Shown piece after piece: positions 23,385 to 33,033 of a stretch of DNA of 64,000 nucleotides. The notes under the pieces were generated by a model. It had not been told where the DNA came from, did not search any database, and saw only the letters and a program-made list of their open reading frames with translations. Source of the stretch: an uncultured Collinsella sp. (GTDB taxonomy: Bacteria; Actinomycetota; Coriobacteriia; Coriobacteriales; Coriobacteriaceae); the NCBI GenBank assembly GCA_900762325.1, contig CAAFGG010000017.1, positions 26,875 to 90,874 on the forward strand, read 5' to 3'. The translations under genes were made by a program, and so were the position numbers. Positions within the stretch are counted from its first letter, which is position 1; every line of letters starts with the position of its first letter.

Positions 23385-26135
23385 TTAGGCGGAGCGCTTC
23401 GCCTCGAGCTTGGCCTGGGCGGCAGCCAGGCGTGCGAGGGGCACGCGGTAGGGCGAGCAGGACACATAGTCCACATCGGCCACGTTAAACAGGCCCTTGA
23501 TGGACTTGGGGTCGCCGCCGTGCTCGCCACACACGCCAAAGTGCATGTCGGGGTTGGTGGCGCGACCCTTCTCGACGGCCATGCGCACCAGATCGAGCAC
23601 CGCCGCGTCGATGGTCTCGAAGGGGTTGTCCTTCAAGATCTTCTTGTGCATGTACAGCGGGATAAACTTGGCCTCGGCATCGTCGCGAGAGAACCCGAAA
23701 GTCGTCTGCGTGAGGTCGTTGGTGCCAAAGCAGAAGAAGTCGGCATGGTGGGCGATCTCGTCAGCGACCATGCAGGCGCGCGGCAGCTCGAGCATCGTGC
23801 CCACGGGAATATTGAGCTCGACGCCTTCCTCGGCGGAAACCTCGGCGATCACGCGCTCGATGACCTCGCGGGTCTGGACATGCTCGGCCGTGATGGAAAC
23901 GAGCGGAACCATGATCTCGGGGCGCGGGTCGACGCCCTCTTTGATAAGGCGAGCGGCAGCCGTTGCCACGGCACGAACCTGCATGAGCGGCAGGTCGCTA
24001 AAGACGACGGACAGGCGCACACCGCGCAGGCCGAGCATCGGGTTGGACTCGACCATGCCGTCGATACGACGCAGGCGGGCGCGCAGGGCGGCAAGCTCTT
24101 CCTCGCTGGCGCCAGCGGCTTCCTTCTTGGTGATGGCGACCTCGAGCTCGCGAGGATTATCCAGGAACTCATGAAGCGGCGGATCGAGCAGACGAACGAC
24201 CACATCGCGGCCAGACATGGTCTTGAACATGGACAGGAAGTCCTCGGTCTGAACCTTGAGCAGGTCGGCCAGGGCCTGCTGCTTCACGGCCTCATCATCG
24301 GACAGAATGAAGCTCTGGATAATGTTCTTGCGATCGCCCAGGAACATATGCTCGGTGCGGCACAGGCCAATGGCCTCGGCGCCAAACTCGAGTGCGAGCG
24401 CAGCATCCTCGGGGTTGTCGGCGTTGACGCGCACATGGTTGGCGTGGCCGCCGGTCTCGTCCAGGCGGATCTCGTCGGCCCAGGACAGGATGGTGTCCAG
24501 GTCGCCGGTGAGCTCGGCCGAGACCAGATCGACGGCGCCGTCGACGACGATACCCTGGGTGCCGTCGATGGAGATGACATCGCCCTCGCGCAGCACGCGG
24601 TCGCTGCCCTCGATGCGCACGACCTTCTCGGCGGCGTCGATGTGGAAGCGCTCGACGCCGCAGACGCAGGGCGTACCCATACCGCGAGCGATAACGGCGG
24701 CATGACTCGTCTTGCCGCCGTGGCTGGTCAGAATGCCCTCGGCGGCGACCATGCCTTTCAGGTCGTCGGGGTTGGTCTCCCAACGAACCAGGATAACCTT
24801 GTGACCCTCGTTGGCGCGCGCGACAGCGTCATCGCTCGAGAACACGACCTCGCCCACAGCGGCACCAGGGCTGGCGTTCAGGCCGCTGGCCAGGGCCTCG
24901 TACTTCTTGGAGGCGTCGAACTGCGGGTGCAGGAGCTGGTCGAGCTGCGCGGGATCGATACGGCTCACGGCCTCTTCGCGGGTGATGAGGCCCTCCTCGA
25001 CCATTTCGATGGCGATGCGCAGGGCGGCGGTGGCGGTGCGCTTGCCCACGCGGGTCTGGAGCATCCAGAGCTTGCCCTGCTCGATGGTGAACTCGATATC
25101 GCACATATCGCGGTAATGATCCTCGAGCGTCAGGAACACGCGCTCGAGCTCCTCACCTGCAGACTCGAGGCCCGGGGTAGTCTTGAGGTCGGCGATGGGC
25201 TCGGTGTTGCGGATGCCGGCGACAACGTCCTCGCCCTGGGCGTTTACCAAAAAGTCACCATAGAACTCCTTGGTGCCGTCGGCCGGGTTGCGCGTAAAGG
25301 CGACGCCGGTCGCAGAGGTCTCGCCCTTATTGCCAAAGGCCATGGCCTGGACGTTGACGGCGGTGCCGAGATCGTCGGAAATGCCATGCTGCTTGCGGTA
25401 GATGCAGGCACGCTCGTTCATCCAGCTGCCAAAGACGGCCTGGATGGCAAGGCGCAGCTGAAGCTCCGGATCATGCGGGAAGATGGGCTTGCCGTCGGCA
25501 ACCTCAAGCTCGGGATACAGGGCGGCCTCGACGTTCTCGGAGAAGATGCCCTTAAAGGTCTCGACGAGCTCCTGAAGGTCCTCCGCCGATAGCTCGGAAT
25601 CGACGCGAACGCCGGCGACCAGACGGGCCTGGGTCAGCGCGTTCTCGAACAGGTCGGCATCGACACCCATAACGACGTTGGAGAACATTTGGATAAAGCG
25701 ACGGTAGCTATCCCAAGCAAAACGCGGGTTTTGCGTCTGGGCAATGAGGCCCTGAACGGAGTCGTCGTTGAGGCCCAAGTTGAGGACCGTGTCCATCATG
25801 CCGGGCATGGAAAACGGAGCGCCCGAGCGAACCGACACGAGCAGCGGATCGGAGGCATCGCCGAGCTTCTTGCCACAGCGGGCCTCGAGGTCGGCCTCGG
25901 CGGCAACGATCTCATCGAGCGCGCCTTCGGGCCAGACGTTGCCGGCACCGGAGTACTCGACGCAAGTCTGGCAGGTAATGGTAAAGCCACCGGGAACCGG
26001 CAGGCCGATGCGGCTCATCTCGGCAAGGTTTGCGCCCTTGCCGCCAAGCACGAAGTTCATGGACTTGTCGCCCTCAGTGACACAGGTGCCCTGGGCGTCG
26101 GTTCCAAAACGGTAAACCCTCTTGCAATCGCTCAC
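23385..26135 (-). CDS. ppdK: Pyruvate, phosphate dikinase
   Basis: 916 aa. N-terminal ATP-grasp part (VLGGKGANLAEMSRIGLPVP), the phosphohistidine domain with the swinging His in GGKTSHAAVIARGMG near residue 475, and a C-terminal PEP-binding barrel ending FGVCGEHGGDP. It interconverts pyruvate, ATP and Pi with PEP, AMP and PPi, allowing PPi-linked glycolysis or gluconeogenesis in anaerobes. The Thr beside the catalytic His is the known target of PPDK regulatory proteins, and such a gene (ppsR) lies just upstream. GTG start with GGAAGGGG before it. Confidence 0.97.
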   Translation of the reverse strand: MSDCKRVYRFGTDAQGTCVTEGDKSMNFVLGGKGANLAEMSRIGLPVPGGFTITCQTCVEYSGAGNVWPEGALDEIVAAEADLEARCGKKLGDASDPLLVSVRSGAPFSMPGMMDTVLNLGLNDDSVQGLIAQTQNPRFAWDSYRRFIQMFSNVVMGVDADLFENALTQARLVAGVRVDSELSAEDLQELVETFKGIFSENVEAALYPELEVADGKPIFPHDPELQLRLAIQAVFGSWMNERACIYRKQHGISDDLGTAVNVQAMAFGNKGETSATGVAFTRNPADGTKEFYGDFLVNAQGEDVVAGIRNTEPIADLKTTPGLESAGEELERVFLTLEDHYRDMCDIEFTIEQGKLWMLQTRVGKRTATAALRIAIEMVEEGLITREEAVSRIDPAQLDQLLHPQFDASKKYEALASGLNASPGAAVGEVVFSSDDAVARANEGHKVILVRWETNPDDLKGMVAAEGILTSHGGKTSHAAVIARGMGTPCVCGVERFHIDAAEKVVRIEGSDRVLREGDVISIDGTQGIVVDGAVDLVSAELTGDLDTILSWADEIRLDETGGHANHVRVNADNPEDAALALEFGAEAIGLCRTEHMFLGDRKNIIQSFILSDDEAVKQQALADLLKVQTEDFLSMFKTMSGRDVVVRLLDPPLHEFLDNPRELEVAITKKEAAGASEEELAALRARLRRIDGMVESNPMLGLRGVRLSVVFSDLPLMQVRAVATAAARLIKEGVDPRPEIMVPLVSITAEHVQTREVIERVIAEVSAEEGVELNIPVGTMLELPRACMVADEIAHHADFFCFGTNDLTQTTFGFSRDDAEAKFIPLYMHKKILKDNPFETIDAAVLDLVRMAVEKGRATNPDMHFGVCGEHGGDPKSIKGLFNVADVDYVSCSPYRVPLARLAAAQAKLEAKRSA

Positions 26136-26406
26136 GATACTTCCCCTTCCATGCGCTTACGCGCACGACCGTGTTGACGAATCGACCCGCCGAATGCGGG
26201 CCGTGAGGGAACTATACGGCGGGCATTGAGCGGGCTTGCGTAGAGGGCGCGGGGTTTGGTAAACGTGATAAATATGGCGGTAAACGGTAGGTAAAGGTGG
26301 TTACCCTATGAAGATACCAATGCAAGGGAATTGCAGGTCAGATGCAAGTTTCTTGCTAAATCGCTTTACCATTATCGTGCATTATTTTTAGTTAGTTATT
26401 TTAGAC

Positions 26407-26426
26407 GGGGTATTTATAGCTACCCC
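26407..26426 (-). terminator. Weak hairpin after ppsR
   Basis: GGGGTA-GCTATAAA-TACCCC followed on the minus strand by GTCTAAAATAAC. It lies in the 297-base, comparatively AT-rich gap 26136-26432, which must also contain the ppdK promoter; a TATAGT at 26216-26211 is the best -10 but has no clear -35. No gene is visible in the gap. Confidence 0.4.
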
Positions 26427-26432
26427 AATAAG

Positions 26433-27308
26433 CTAGCTTTGTTGGGCTCGACGGGCGGCGCGGCGGGCGTGGGCTTCTTGGATTTCCTCCAAGTGGCTAA
26501 TGATCTCGGAGGCGCTTTCCTCGATGGCCTTGCCGTCGGTACGCACCACAAAGCAGCCTAGGCGCTTCATGAGGGCACGAGCTTCCTCGAGCTCGCTGCG
26601 CACGCTCTCGGGCTCGGCATAGGAGCCGGCAACGGCACGGGCGTAGTCATCGCCCAAGCGGCTATCGCGAATCTCGGAAATAACGTCGACGGTCGAAATC
26701 AGGCCAAACAAACGCATCGGGTCGACCTCGTAAATTGACTTGGGCGGCTCCATGCCATGGGCCAACGGAACATTGGCAACCTTGTAACCTTGAAAGGCCA
26801 AAAACATCGACAGCGGCGTCTTGGACGTGCGCGATACGCCCAGCAGCACGATATCGGCACCCGACAGATCGTCGCAGCCGCGCCCGTCATCGTGCTCAAC
26901 GAAATACTCCATGGCCTCGATACGATGGAAATAGCGGTCATCGGTCTTGTGAATCACGCCCGCAACGCCCTTGGGCGGCACACCGATGAGCGACGACAGC
27001 ACGGCGAGCGTCGGACCGATCAGGTCGACCGAGCGAATATGCAGCATGCCCAGGTAATCGAGCACACGAGCACGTAGCGCCGGGTCGACAATGGTGTGGA
27101 ACACGGCGATATCGCGATGGTCGGCATCGACGCGAGGTCCCACGAACGACTCAACCTGCTCCACCGAGGTCACCTTAGGCAGGCGCAAAACGCGAAAAGC
27201 CCCTTCATCAAATTGCCCGGACGCCGCAAGCACCACCTCACAAGCAGTATCACCGAGCGAGTCGGAGATAACGATAACGGTGGGACGAACGGCGACCGGG
27301 CAATCCAT
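26433..27308 (-). CDS. ppsR: PPDK regulatory protein (kinase / pyrophosphorylase, DUF299)
   Basis: 291 aa. The P-loop-like GVSRTSKTPLSMFLA near residue 155 and the opening VIVISDSLGDTA identify the DUF299 (PDRP) family. Members inactivate PPDK by ADP-dependent phosphorylation of an active-site Thr and reactivate it by Pi-dependent dephosphorylation. Its position directly upstream of ppdK supports PPDK rather than PEP synthase as the target. ATG with GGAG. It follows glyS by 34 bases and is probably transcribed with glyQS. The C-terminal 35 residues are Ala/Arg-rich and likely helical. Confidence 0.93.
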   Translation of the reverse strand: MDCPVAVRPTVIVISDSLGDTACEVVLAASGQFDEGAFRVLRLPKVTSVEQVESFVGPRVDADHRDIAVFHTIVDPALRARVLDYLGMLHIRSVDLIGPTLAVLSSLIGVPPKGVAGVIHKTDDRYFHRIEAMEYFVEHDDGRGCDDLSGADIVLLGVSRTSKTPLSMFLAFQGYKVANVPLAHGMEPPKSIYEVDPMRLFGLISTVDVISEIRDSRLGDDYARAVAGSYAEPESVRSELEEARALMKRLGCFVVRTDGKAIEESASEIISHLEEIQEAHARRAARRAQQS

Positions 27309-27342
27309 GCGGGGCTCCTTTTGCGCTTATGCGCAGGCTGGC

Positions 27343-29439
27343 TTACTTTTTGCGGGCAAGCTCACCGATGTTGGCGATGCCGGAGAAAACGGCCTCGAAG
27401 CGGTTGAGCAGCTTAAGGCGATTATCGCGAAGCTGCTCGTCCTTGTCCATGACCATAACCTCATCGAAGAAGCGGTCGATGGGGGCACGCAGAGCGGCGA
27501 GGGCGGCAAATGCGGCCGGGTAATCCTCGGCAGCGAGAGCAGCATCGACGGCGGTCTGAGCGGCCTCGGAGGCGTCGGCAAGCGCAAGCTCAACCTCGCC
27601 CATCAGGGCGCGGTCGTACTCCGCACCCAGCTCGGGCTTGGAGATGTGCGCGGCGCGGGCATAGGCGGTCGCCAGGTTATCGAACGTCTCAGCGTCGTTC
27701 TTGCGGGCCTCGTCGAGGGCGGCGCAGCGGGCGAAGAAGACGGACGGGGCGATGATGTGCACCGCGGAGACGGCGGCAACGGTATCGGCCGGGATCTTTT
27801 CGTCACGGGCCATGCTCACCAGGCGGCCATGGAAGAAGTCGCGAACCTGCTGGGCGACCTCGGCGGCGTCGAACTCAATGCCCTGCTCACTGTAGAGCTC
27901 GAGGGCGAAGTCGATGAGCGACGTGGGGTCGATCGGCAGACGGTCGCGCAGGATGTTGATGATGCCGATAGCGGCACGACGCAGCGCGTAGGGGTCCGAA
28001 GAGCCGGTCGGGGGCTCGCCGATGGCAAAGATACCGGCGATGGTATCGAGCTTGTCGGCACAGGCCACGATGCAGCCAGCGGTGCCCTCGGGCAGCTCGT
28101 CACCGGCAAAGCGAGGACGATAGTGATCGCGAATAGCATGAGCGACCTCGTCGTTCTCCCCCATCGCGGTCGCGTAATAACCGCCCATCACGCCCTGCTG
28201 GCTCGTGAACTCGACGACGGCGTTAGACACCAGGTCGGCCTTGCACAGGTGCGCGGCGCGGGCGGCATCGGCGGCAAGGTGGGCGCCCAGGTGAGCCTCG
28301 CGGGCGATAGCGAGCGCGAGCTGCTCGATGCGCTCGGACTTGGCGAGCACGCTACCGAGCTTCTCCTGGAAGGCAACCTTGGCCAGACGCTCACGGAACT
28401 CGTCGAGGGAGATCTTCAGGTCCTCCTCGTAGAAGAACTTTGCGTCGTCCAGACGGGCGCGCACGACGCGCTCGTTGCCGTCGATCACGCGCTCGGCGTT
28501 CTCGGGCTTGCTGTTGGAGACGACCACGAACTCACGCGTGAGTTTGCCCTCGCCGTCATAGATCGGGAAGTAGCGCTGGTTGGTGAGCATGGACTCGCAG
28601 ATGATCTCGTGCGGGACCTTGAGGAACTCCTCGTCGAAGGTACCGACGAGCACCGTCGGCCACTCGCAGAGGTTGATAACCTCTTCGAAGACCTTCTTGG
28701 GCGTATCAACATGGCAGCCGGGACGGGCAGCCTCGACCTCGGCGATACCGGCAAGGATGGCCTCACGACGACGCTCAGCAGAGAGCACGCCGGCGTCCTC
28801 GAGCACCTGCTCGTAGACGGCGGGGCTGGCGACAACGTGGTCACCAGGGCCAAGTACGCGATGACCACGCGTGGTGTTGCCACTCGTCACGTCGGCAAAC
28901 GACACGGGAACAACATCCTCGCCCAAAAGGCAGCAGATCCAACGGACCGGACGAACAAAGGTCGCGTGCTCGTGGCCCCAGCGCTGGCTGCGGTAGTTGG
29001 GCCACTGCAGGCCGGCAATAGTCTTCTCGCACAGAGCGGTCAGAATCGGCGTAGCCGGTGCGGGGGGAATGTTCTTCTCGGCGAACACATACTCGCGACC
29101 GTCAGTGTCCTCGCGTCGAACCAGGTCCTCGGCAGCCACACCGCACTTGCGGGCGAAGCCCTGGGCGGCCTTGGTGGCGTTGCCGTCGGCATCGAAGGCA
29201 ATGTTTGCCGCGGGACCGCGCTTGACCTCATGGACCTCATCGGTCGCAGTGGCGACATCGGCCACGAGCGCAGCCAGACGACGCGGGCTCGAGATCACGC
29301 GGACCTCGCCATGGGCCAGACCGGCCTCGTCGAGGCCCTTGGCGATCATGGTGCCAAGCTGCTTGACGGCATTGTTCAACGGTGCGGAGGGCATTTCCTC
29401 CGTACCAATCTCAAACAGGAAATCCTTAGCGTCTGCCAT
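27343..29439 (-). CDS. glyS: Glycyl-tRNA synthetase beta subunit
   Basis: 698 aa. FEIGTEEMPSAPLNNAVKQL at the N-terminus, PMTF-like RWGHEHATFVRPVRWI and the long helical C-terminal half with an HD-like and anticodon-binding region are typical of GlyS. With GlyQ it forms the alpha2-beta2 enzyme that charges tRNA-Gly. ATG start three bases after the glyQ stop. No T-box leader precedes glyQS. Confidence 0.96.
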   Translation of the reverse strand: MADAKDFLFEIGTEEMPSAPLNNAVKQLGTMIAKGLDEAGLAHGEVRVISSPRRLAALVADVATATDEVHEVKRGPAANIAFDADGNATKAAQGFARKCGVAAEDLVRREDTDGREYVFAEKNIPPAPATPILTALCEKTIAGLQWPNYRSQRWGHEHATFVRPVRWICCLLGEDVVPVSFADVTSGNTTRGHRVLGPGDHVVASPAVYEQVLEDAGVLSAERRREAILAGIAEVEAARPGCHVDTPKKVFEEVINLCEWPTVLVGTFDEEFLKVPHEIICESMLTNQRYFPIYDGEGKLTREFVVVSNSKPENAERVIDGNERVVRARLDDAKFFYEEDLKISLDEFRERLAKVAFQEKLGSVLAKSERIEQLALAIAREAHLGAHLAADAARAAHLCKADLVSNAVVEFTSQQGVMGGYYATAMGENDEVAHAIRDHYRPRFAGDELPEGTAGCIVACADKLDTIAGIFAIGEPPTGSSDPYALRRAAIGIINILRDRLPIDPTSLIDFALELYSEQGIEFDAAEVAQQVRDFFHGRLVSMARDEKIPADTVAAVSAVHIIAPSVFFARCAALDEARKNDAETFDNLATAYARAAHISKPELGAEYDRALMGEVELALADASEAAQTAVDAALAAEDYPAAFAALAALRAPIDRFFDEVMVMDKDEQLRDNRLKLLNRFEAVFSGIANIGELARKK

Positions 29440-29442
29440 GGC

Positions 29443-30354
29443 TTACGCCACCTCGCCTTCCTGGTCGGCATTCTCGTTGACTCCGGCGACCTCGGCCATG
29501 TAGGCCTCGCAGCACGCCTTGGCGACGGCGCGGACGCGCAGGATGTAGTTGGCACGCTCGACCGCGGATAGGGCACCGCGGGCATCGAGCAGGTTGAAAG
29601 CGTGGCTGCACTTCATGACGCAGTCGTACGCCGGCAGCGGCAGCTTTCGCTCCAGGCAGGAATGGCACTCGGCCTCGTAGTCGTCAAACTTCTGACGCAT
29701 CATCTCGACGTTGGCGACCTCAAAGTTATAGGCACTGAACTCGCGCTCGTTCTCGAGGAACACGTCGCCATAGGTCATGGGCGTGCCGTCGGGCAGGTAG
29801 CTCCACACCAGGTCGTAGACGGAGTTGACGCCCTGCGCATACATGGCAATGCGCTCCAGGCCATAGGTGATCTCGACAGGCACGGGGTCGACCTCGATGC
29901 CGCCCACCTGCTGGAAGTACGTAAACTGCGTGACCTCCATGCCGTTGAGCCAGACCTCCCAGCCAAGACCCCAGGCGCCGAGCGTCGGGCTCTCCCAGTC
30001 GTCCTCGACAAAGCGGACGTCATGGTCGTTGGGGTCCAGGCCAATGGCGGCCAGCGAACCCAGGTAGAGCTCCTGGGCGTTGACCGGCGAGGGCTTGATG
30101 AGCACCTGGAACTGATAGTAGTGCTGCATGCGGTTGGGGTTCTCGCCGTAGCGGCCGTCGGCGGGACGGCGGCAAGGCTGCGCATAGCAGGTGCGCCACT
30201 CGGCGGGACCGAGCGAGCGCAGCGTGGTCGCGGTATGGAAGGTACCGGCACCGACCTCGGAGTCATAGGGCTGCATAATGACGCAGCCCTGCTCGCCCCA
30301 GTACTGCTGGAGGCGCAGGATGATGTCTTGGAAGGAAAGCGATGAAGCGTTCAT
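29443..30354 (-). CDS. glyQ: Glycyl-tRNA synthetase alpha subunit
   Basis: 303 aa, class II catalytic subunit. LSFQDIILRLQQYWGEQGC, MQPYDSEVGAGTFHTATTLRSLGP and NRMQHYYQFQVLIKPSP are diagnostic. ATG with GGGGATATTAGAGG before it. Only 59 bases separate it from lepB upstream, with no T-box and a TATAGT-like -10 (30405-30400) that lacks a good -35; read-through from lepB is possible. Confidence 0.97.
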   Translation of the reverse strand: MNASSLSFQDIILRLQQYWGEQGCVIMQPYDSEVGAGTFHTATTLRSLGPAEWRTCYAQPCRRPADGRYGENPNRMQHYYQFQVLIKPSPVNAQELYLGSLAAIGLDPNDHDVRFVEDDWESPTLGAWGLGWEVWLNGMEVTQFTYFQQVGGIEVDPVPVEITYGLERIAMYAQGVNSVYDLVWSYLPDGTPMTYGDVFLENEREFSAYNFEVANVEMMRQKFDDYEAECHSCLERKLPLPAYDCVMKCSHAFNLLDARGALSAVERANYILRVRAVAKACCEAYMAEVAGVNENADQEGEVA

Positions 30355-30413
30355 GCCTCTAATATCCCCTCGTCGAAACGATTACACGGTTAGGTACTGT
30401 ACTATAGCGGTTT

Positions 30414-30977
30414 TTAGTCGATAGCGCCGATGCGGTTGAGCGGCCAGTAGCGCACAAGCGCCACAGCGATCAAATCAGAGCGATCGACGGGACCAAAGTA
30501 GCGTGAGTCGGCAGAGTTTTCGCGGTTGTCGCCCATCACCCACACGCACCCGTCGGGAACGGTGTAGGGATAGCTTACCTGAGCGCCGGGCGCTTGGACC
30601 GATAGTGGCCAGCTCATGCCCGTCGTATAGTCCTCGTCGAGCGCTTGGCCGTCAACGACCACCTTGCCATCCTGCAGGTCGACCGTCTGGCCGGCCGTGG
30701 CAATAACGCGCTTGACAAGAACATCATGCTCGGAGGTGCCATCGGGGTTGTGAAACACCACGATATCGCCCTGCTTGACGGGCTGACCGAGCTCGAGGCT
30801 CACCTTTTGCGCCAGGATCTGGTCGCCAATCTCGATTGTGTCCTCCATAGAGCCGGTGGGCACCACAAAGGGCTCGACCACAAAGGTGCGGATCAGGAAG
30901 GTGGCCACAAGCGCGATCGCGATGACCGCGATCCACTCAAAAGCGCCCCTCAACGCGGAATGTTGCGTAGGAACCAT
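30414..30977 (-). CDS. lepB: Signal peptidase I
   Basis: 187 aa. One N-terminal membrane helix (FEWIAVIAIALVATFLIRTF), the catalytic Ser in PTGSMEDTI, the catalytic Lys in DVLVKRVIA and the C-terminal box GDNRENSADSRYFGPV. Cleaves signal peptides on the outer face of the membrane. The ATG at 30977 follows GAGGAG and lies two bases after the trmD stop; the in-frame GTG two codons earlier overlaps trmD. Small single-helix form, typical of Gram-positives. Confidence 0.95.
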   Translation of the reverse strand: MVPTQHSALRGAFEWIAVIAIALVATFLIRTFVVEPFVVPTGSMEDTIEIGDQILAQKVSLELGQPVKQGDIVVFHNPDGTSEHDVLVKRVIATAGQTVDLQDGKVVVDGQALDEDYTTGMSWPLSVQAPGAQVSYPYTVPDGCVWVMGDNRENSADSRYFGPVDRSDLIAVALVRYWPLNRIGAID

Positions 30978-30979
30978 AC

Positions 30980-31738
30980 TCACTCCTCGCTCTGCGAATA
31001 CGAAGCGTCAAGGATCTCCTGCGCGTAAGCGCGCTCCTCGGGCGTGAGCCGCGCAGTCTCGATCAGGTCGGGACGCCAGCGACAGGTGCGCTCGATGGCA
31101 TTCTTGCGGCGCCAGGCATCGACCTTGGCGTGATCGCCGCTCACGAGCACCGGAGGAACGCCCTCGCCGTTGAACTCGGCGGGGCGGGTGTACTGCGCGT
31201 ACTCGAGCAGGCCTCCGTCCTCGGCGGTCGAGAACGACTCGTCCACGTTGCTCATCTCGTCGCCCAGGGCGCCGGGAATGAGGCGTACGACGGCATCGGC
31301 AACGACCATCGCGGGCAGCTCGCCGCCCGTGAGCACATAGTCGCCGATCGACAGACGTTCATCGGCATACGCATACGCGCGCTCGTCGACGCCCTCGTAA
31401 CGGCTGCACACAAACAGCAGGCGCTCACTTTTGAGCAGGCGCTCGGCCACATGCTGCGTAAAAGGCTCGCCACAGGGGGTAAAGAACACCACAGTGGGCT
31501 TAGGACCCTCTGCGCTAATGGCCTCGATGGCCTCTGCGATAGGCTCGACCTTCATGAGCATGCCCTGCCCGCCGCCGTACGGCTCGTCATCGACGGTACG
31601 ATGGCGGTCGTGCGTCCAGTCGCGCAGGTTATACGCCTTAAAATCAAAAAGGCCGGCCTTGCGGGCGCGGCCCAAAATCGATGTGGACATAACGGGCTCA
31701 AACATCTCGGGAAAGACCGAAAGGGTCTCGATCAGCAT
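30980..31738 (-). CDS. trmD: tRNA (guanine-37-N1)-methyltransferase TrmD
   Basis: 252 aa. IETLSVFPEMFEPVMSTSIL at the N-terminus and the SPOUT trefoil knot seen as CSRYEGVDERAYAY and IGDYVLTGGELPAMV. Methylates G37 in tRNAs reading CNN codons and so prevents +1 frameshifting. The spacer DERTVPDEPYGGGQGM-type loop (DDEPYGGGQGMLMK) is intact. ATG with GGGAGGA. Between rimM and lepB; rplS, the usual next gene, is elsewhere. Confidence 0.97.
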   Translation of the reverse strand: MLIETLSVFPEMFEPVMSTSILGRARKAGLFDFKAYNLRDWTHDRHRTVDDEPYGGGQGMLMKVEPIAEAIEAISAEGPKPTVVFFTPCGEPFTQHVAERLLKSERLLFVCSRYEGVDERAYAYADERLSIGDYVLTGGELPAMVVADAVVRLIPGALGDEMSNVDESFSTAEDGGLLEYAQYTRPAEFNGEGVPPVLVSGDHAKVDAWRRKNAIERTCRWRPDLIETARLTPEERAYAQEILDASYSQSEE

Positions 31739-31748
31739 GTTGTCCTCC

Positions 31749-32270
31749 CTACTTGTCCATATCGATCAGGCCGTCCATAACGTGGACGGAAATTGTTCCT
31801 GTGTCGGGAAGATCGAGCACAACCTGCTCGATCACGGGAATCAGTACCTCGCCGTACCGATCGCCCTCGACAACCCAAACATCGTTCGCGGGCGTCGACA
31901 TGATCTCGACGATCGTGCCGAGCGAACCGAAGCGCTCGTCGACCACCTCGCGACCCATCAGGTCGGTATAGGCAGCGTCGAGCGAATCGAGCTCAAAGTC
32001 GTCGCGATTTGCCAGCACATAGCATCCCGTGATGCCCTCGGCGGCCGTCAAGTCGTCAATGCCCTCAAACGAGACCAGATCGCCATCGCCCGTATCGGTG
32101 ACGGACACGACCGTGCAAAAGCGGTCGCGCTTGAGCGCCGGCGGCGTCAGGGCGACGCGCATGCCCGGCTCTAATACAGAAGGAAGCCCCCGCAGCGGCT
32201 GCGCGAGGACCTCCCCCTTCCTTCCGTGCGGCTTGACCACACGGGCGATGTTTTTGTACTGGGACCTCAA
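31749..32270 (-). CDS. rimM: Ribosome maturation factor RimM
   Basis: 173 aa. The N-terminal RimM domain opens IARVVKPHGRKGEVLAQPL, and the C-terminal PRC-barrel includes LGTIVEIMSTPANDVWVV and ends in VHVMDGLIDMDK. Needed for maturation of the 30S head and binding of S19. TTG start; the upstream sequence AGGACCTTGAGGTCC can fold on itself over the start, which may lower its translation. Five bases after khpA. Confidence 0.92.
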   Translation of the reverse strand: MRSQYKNIARVVKPHGRKGEVLAQPLRGLPSVLEPGMRVALTPPALKRDRFCTVVSVTDTGDGDLVSFEGIDDLTAAEGITGCYVLANRDDFELDSLDAAYTDLMGREVVDERFGSLGTIVEIMSTPANDVWVVEGDRYGEVLIPVIEQVVLDLPDTGTISVHVMDGLIDMDK

Positions 32271-32274
32271 GGTC

Positions 32275-32559
32275 CTAGCCCAGAACCTCTACCTCGACAG
32301 CAGTGTCGAGGCGAGCGGCCAGTGCACGGGCGAGCGTGCGAATGGCCTTGATGGTACGGCCACGACGGCCGATGACCTTAGCGACGTCATCCTCGGCGAC
32401 CGAAACCTCAATCGTAGAGGCGTCATCACCATCGATGACCTCAAGGCTCACGGAATCCGGGTCGTCGACGATCTGAACAACGAGATATTCGACGAGATCG
32501 GCGATGCGATCTGAGAGCATTGCCTCACCCTCGAGCTGTGCAGCGTCAACCTCAGGCAC
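32275..32559 (-). CDS. khpA: KH-domain RNA-binding protein KhpA (YlqC-like)
   Basis: 94 aa. A single KH domain with the GxxG loop in VAKVIGRRGRTIKAIRTL. In other Gram-positives KhpA pairs with KhpB (Jag) and affects cell elongation and sRNA function. Here it has an N-terminal extension of about 13 residues. GTG start with GAGGAG, four bases after the rpsP stop. rpsP-khpA-rimM-trmD is the standard order. Confidence 0.92.
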   Translation of the reverse strand: MPEVDAAQLEGEAMLSDRIADLVEYLVVQIVDDPDSVSLEVIDGDDASTIEVSVAEDDVAKVIGRRGRTIKAIRTLARALAARLDTAVEVEVLG

Positions 32560-32562
32560 GAT

Positions 32563-32904
32563 TTACTCCTCGGCGCCCTCAGCGGCCTCAGCGGCAGCCT
32601 TAGCGGCCTCGGCCTCTTTGGCGAGCTGCTTCTTGGACTTCTTGACAACGGTCTCGGTCTTCTCGCCCTCGTTGGCGGCCTTGACCAGAGCGGCGACGGC
32701 GTCGGTGAGCTGAGCACCCTTGGACTGCCAGTCGGCGATCTTCTCGAGGTCGAGGTTGATGGTCTTGGGGGCGGTCATCGGGTTGTAGCGGCCAACCTCC
32801 TCGATGATACGACCGTCACGCGGGGCGCGGGAATCGGCGACGACGACACGGTAGTACGGACGCTTCTTAGCGCCGTGACGAGCAAGGCGAATCTTGACTG
32901 CCAA
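32563..32904 (-). CDS. rpsP: 30S ribosomal protein S16
   Basis: 113 aa from the TTG at 32904, which gives the expected opening (M)AVKIRLARHGAKKRPYYRVVV and has GGAGG seven to eight bases before it. The ATG twelve codons upstream would add non-homologous sequence. The core ends near residue 80 (LTDAVAALVKAA), followed by a Lys/Ala/Glu-rich tail of about 30 residues, common in actinobacterial S16. Confidence 0.96.
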   Translation of the reverse strand: MAVKIRLARHGAKKRPYYRVVVADSRAPRDGRIIEEVGRYNPMTAPKTINLDLEKIADWQSKGAQLTDAVAALVKAANEGEKTETVVKKSKKQLAKEAEAAKAAAEAAEGAEE

Positions 32905-33033
32905 AGGAAACTCCTCCAACCAAGCAGCTTTAGGCTGCAACTACAAACAAACAGTTGAACATAATACGCCATCGACGCGGGCAGGTGAAGTCCGTGAGAC
33001 CAACTTCTTCGGTGTAGTCGAGGGCAAATCCAT

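Noticed and set aside
23520..25592. 690-codon plus-strand open frame opposite ppdK
   Set aside because: Mirror frame of a highly biased gene with repetitive Gly/Leu/Asp content and no recognisable motif.
27091..29571. 826-codon plus-strand open frame opposite glyS and ppsR
   Set aside because: Spans two real minus-strand genes; composition is that of an antisense shadow.
30355..30413. T-box riboswitch upstream of glyQS
   Set aside because: The gap is only 59 bases and lacks the TGGNACCGCG core.
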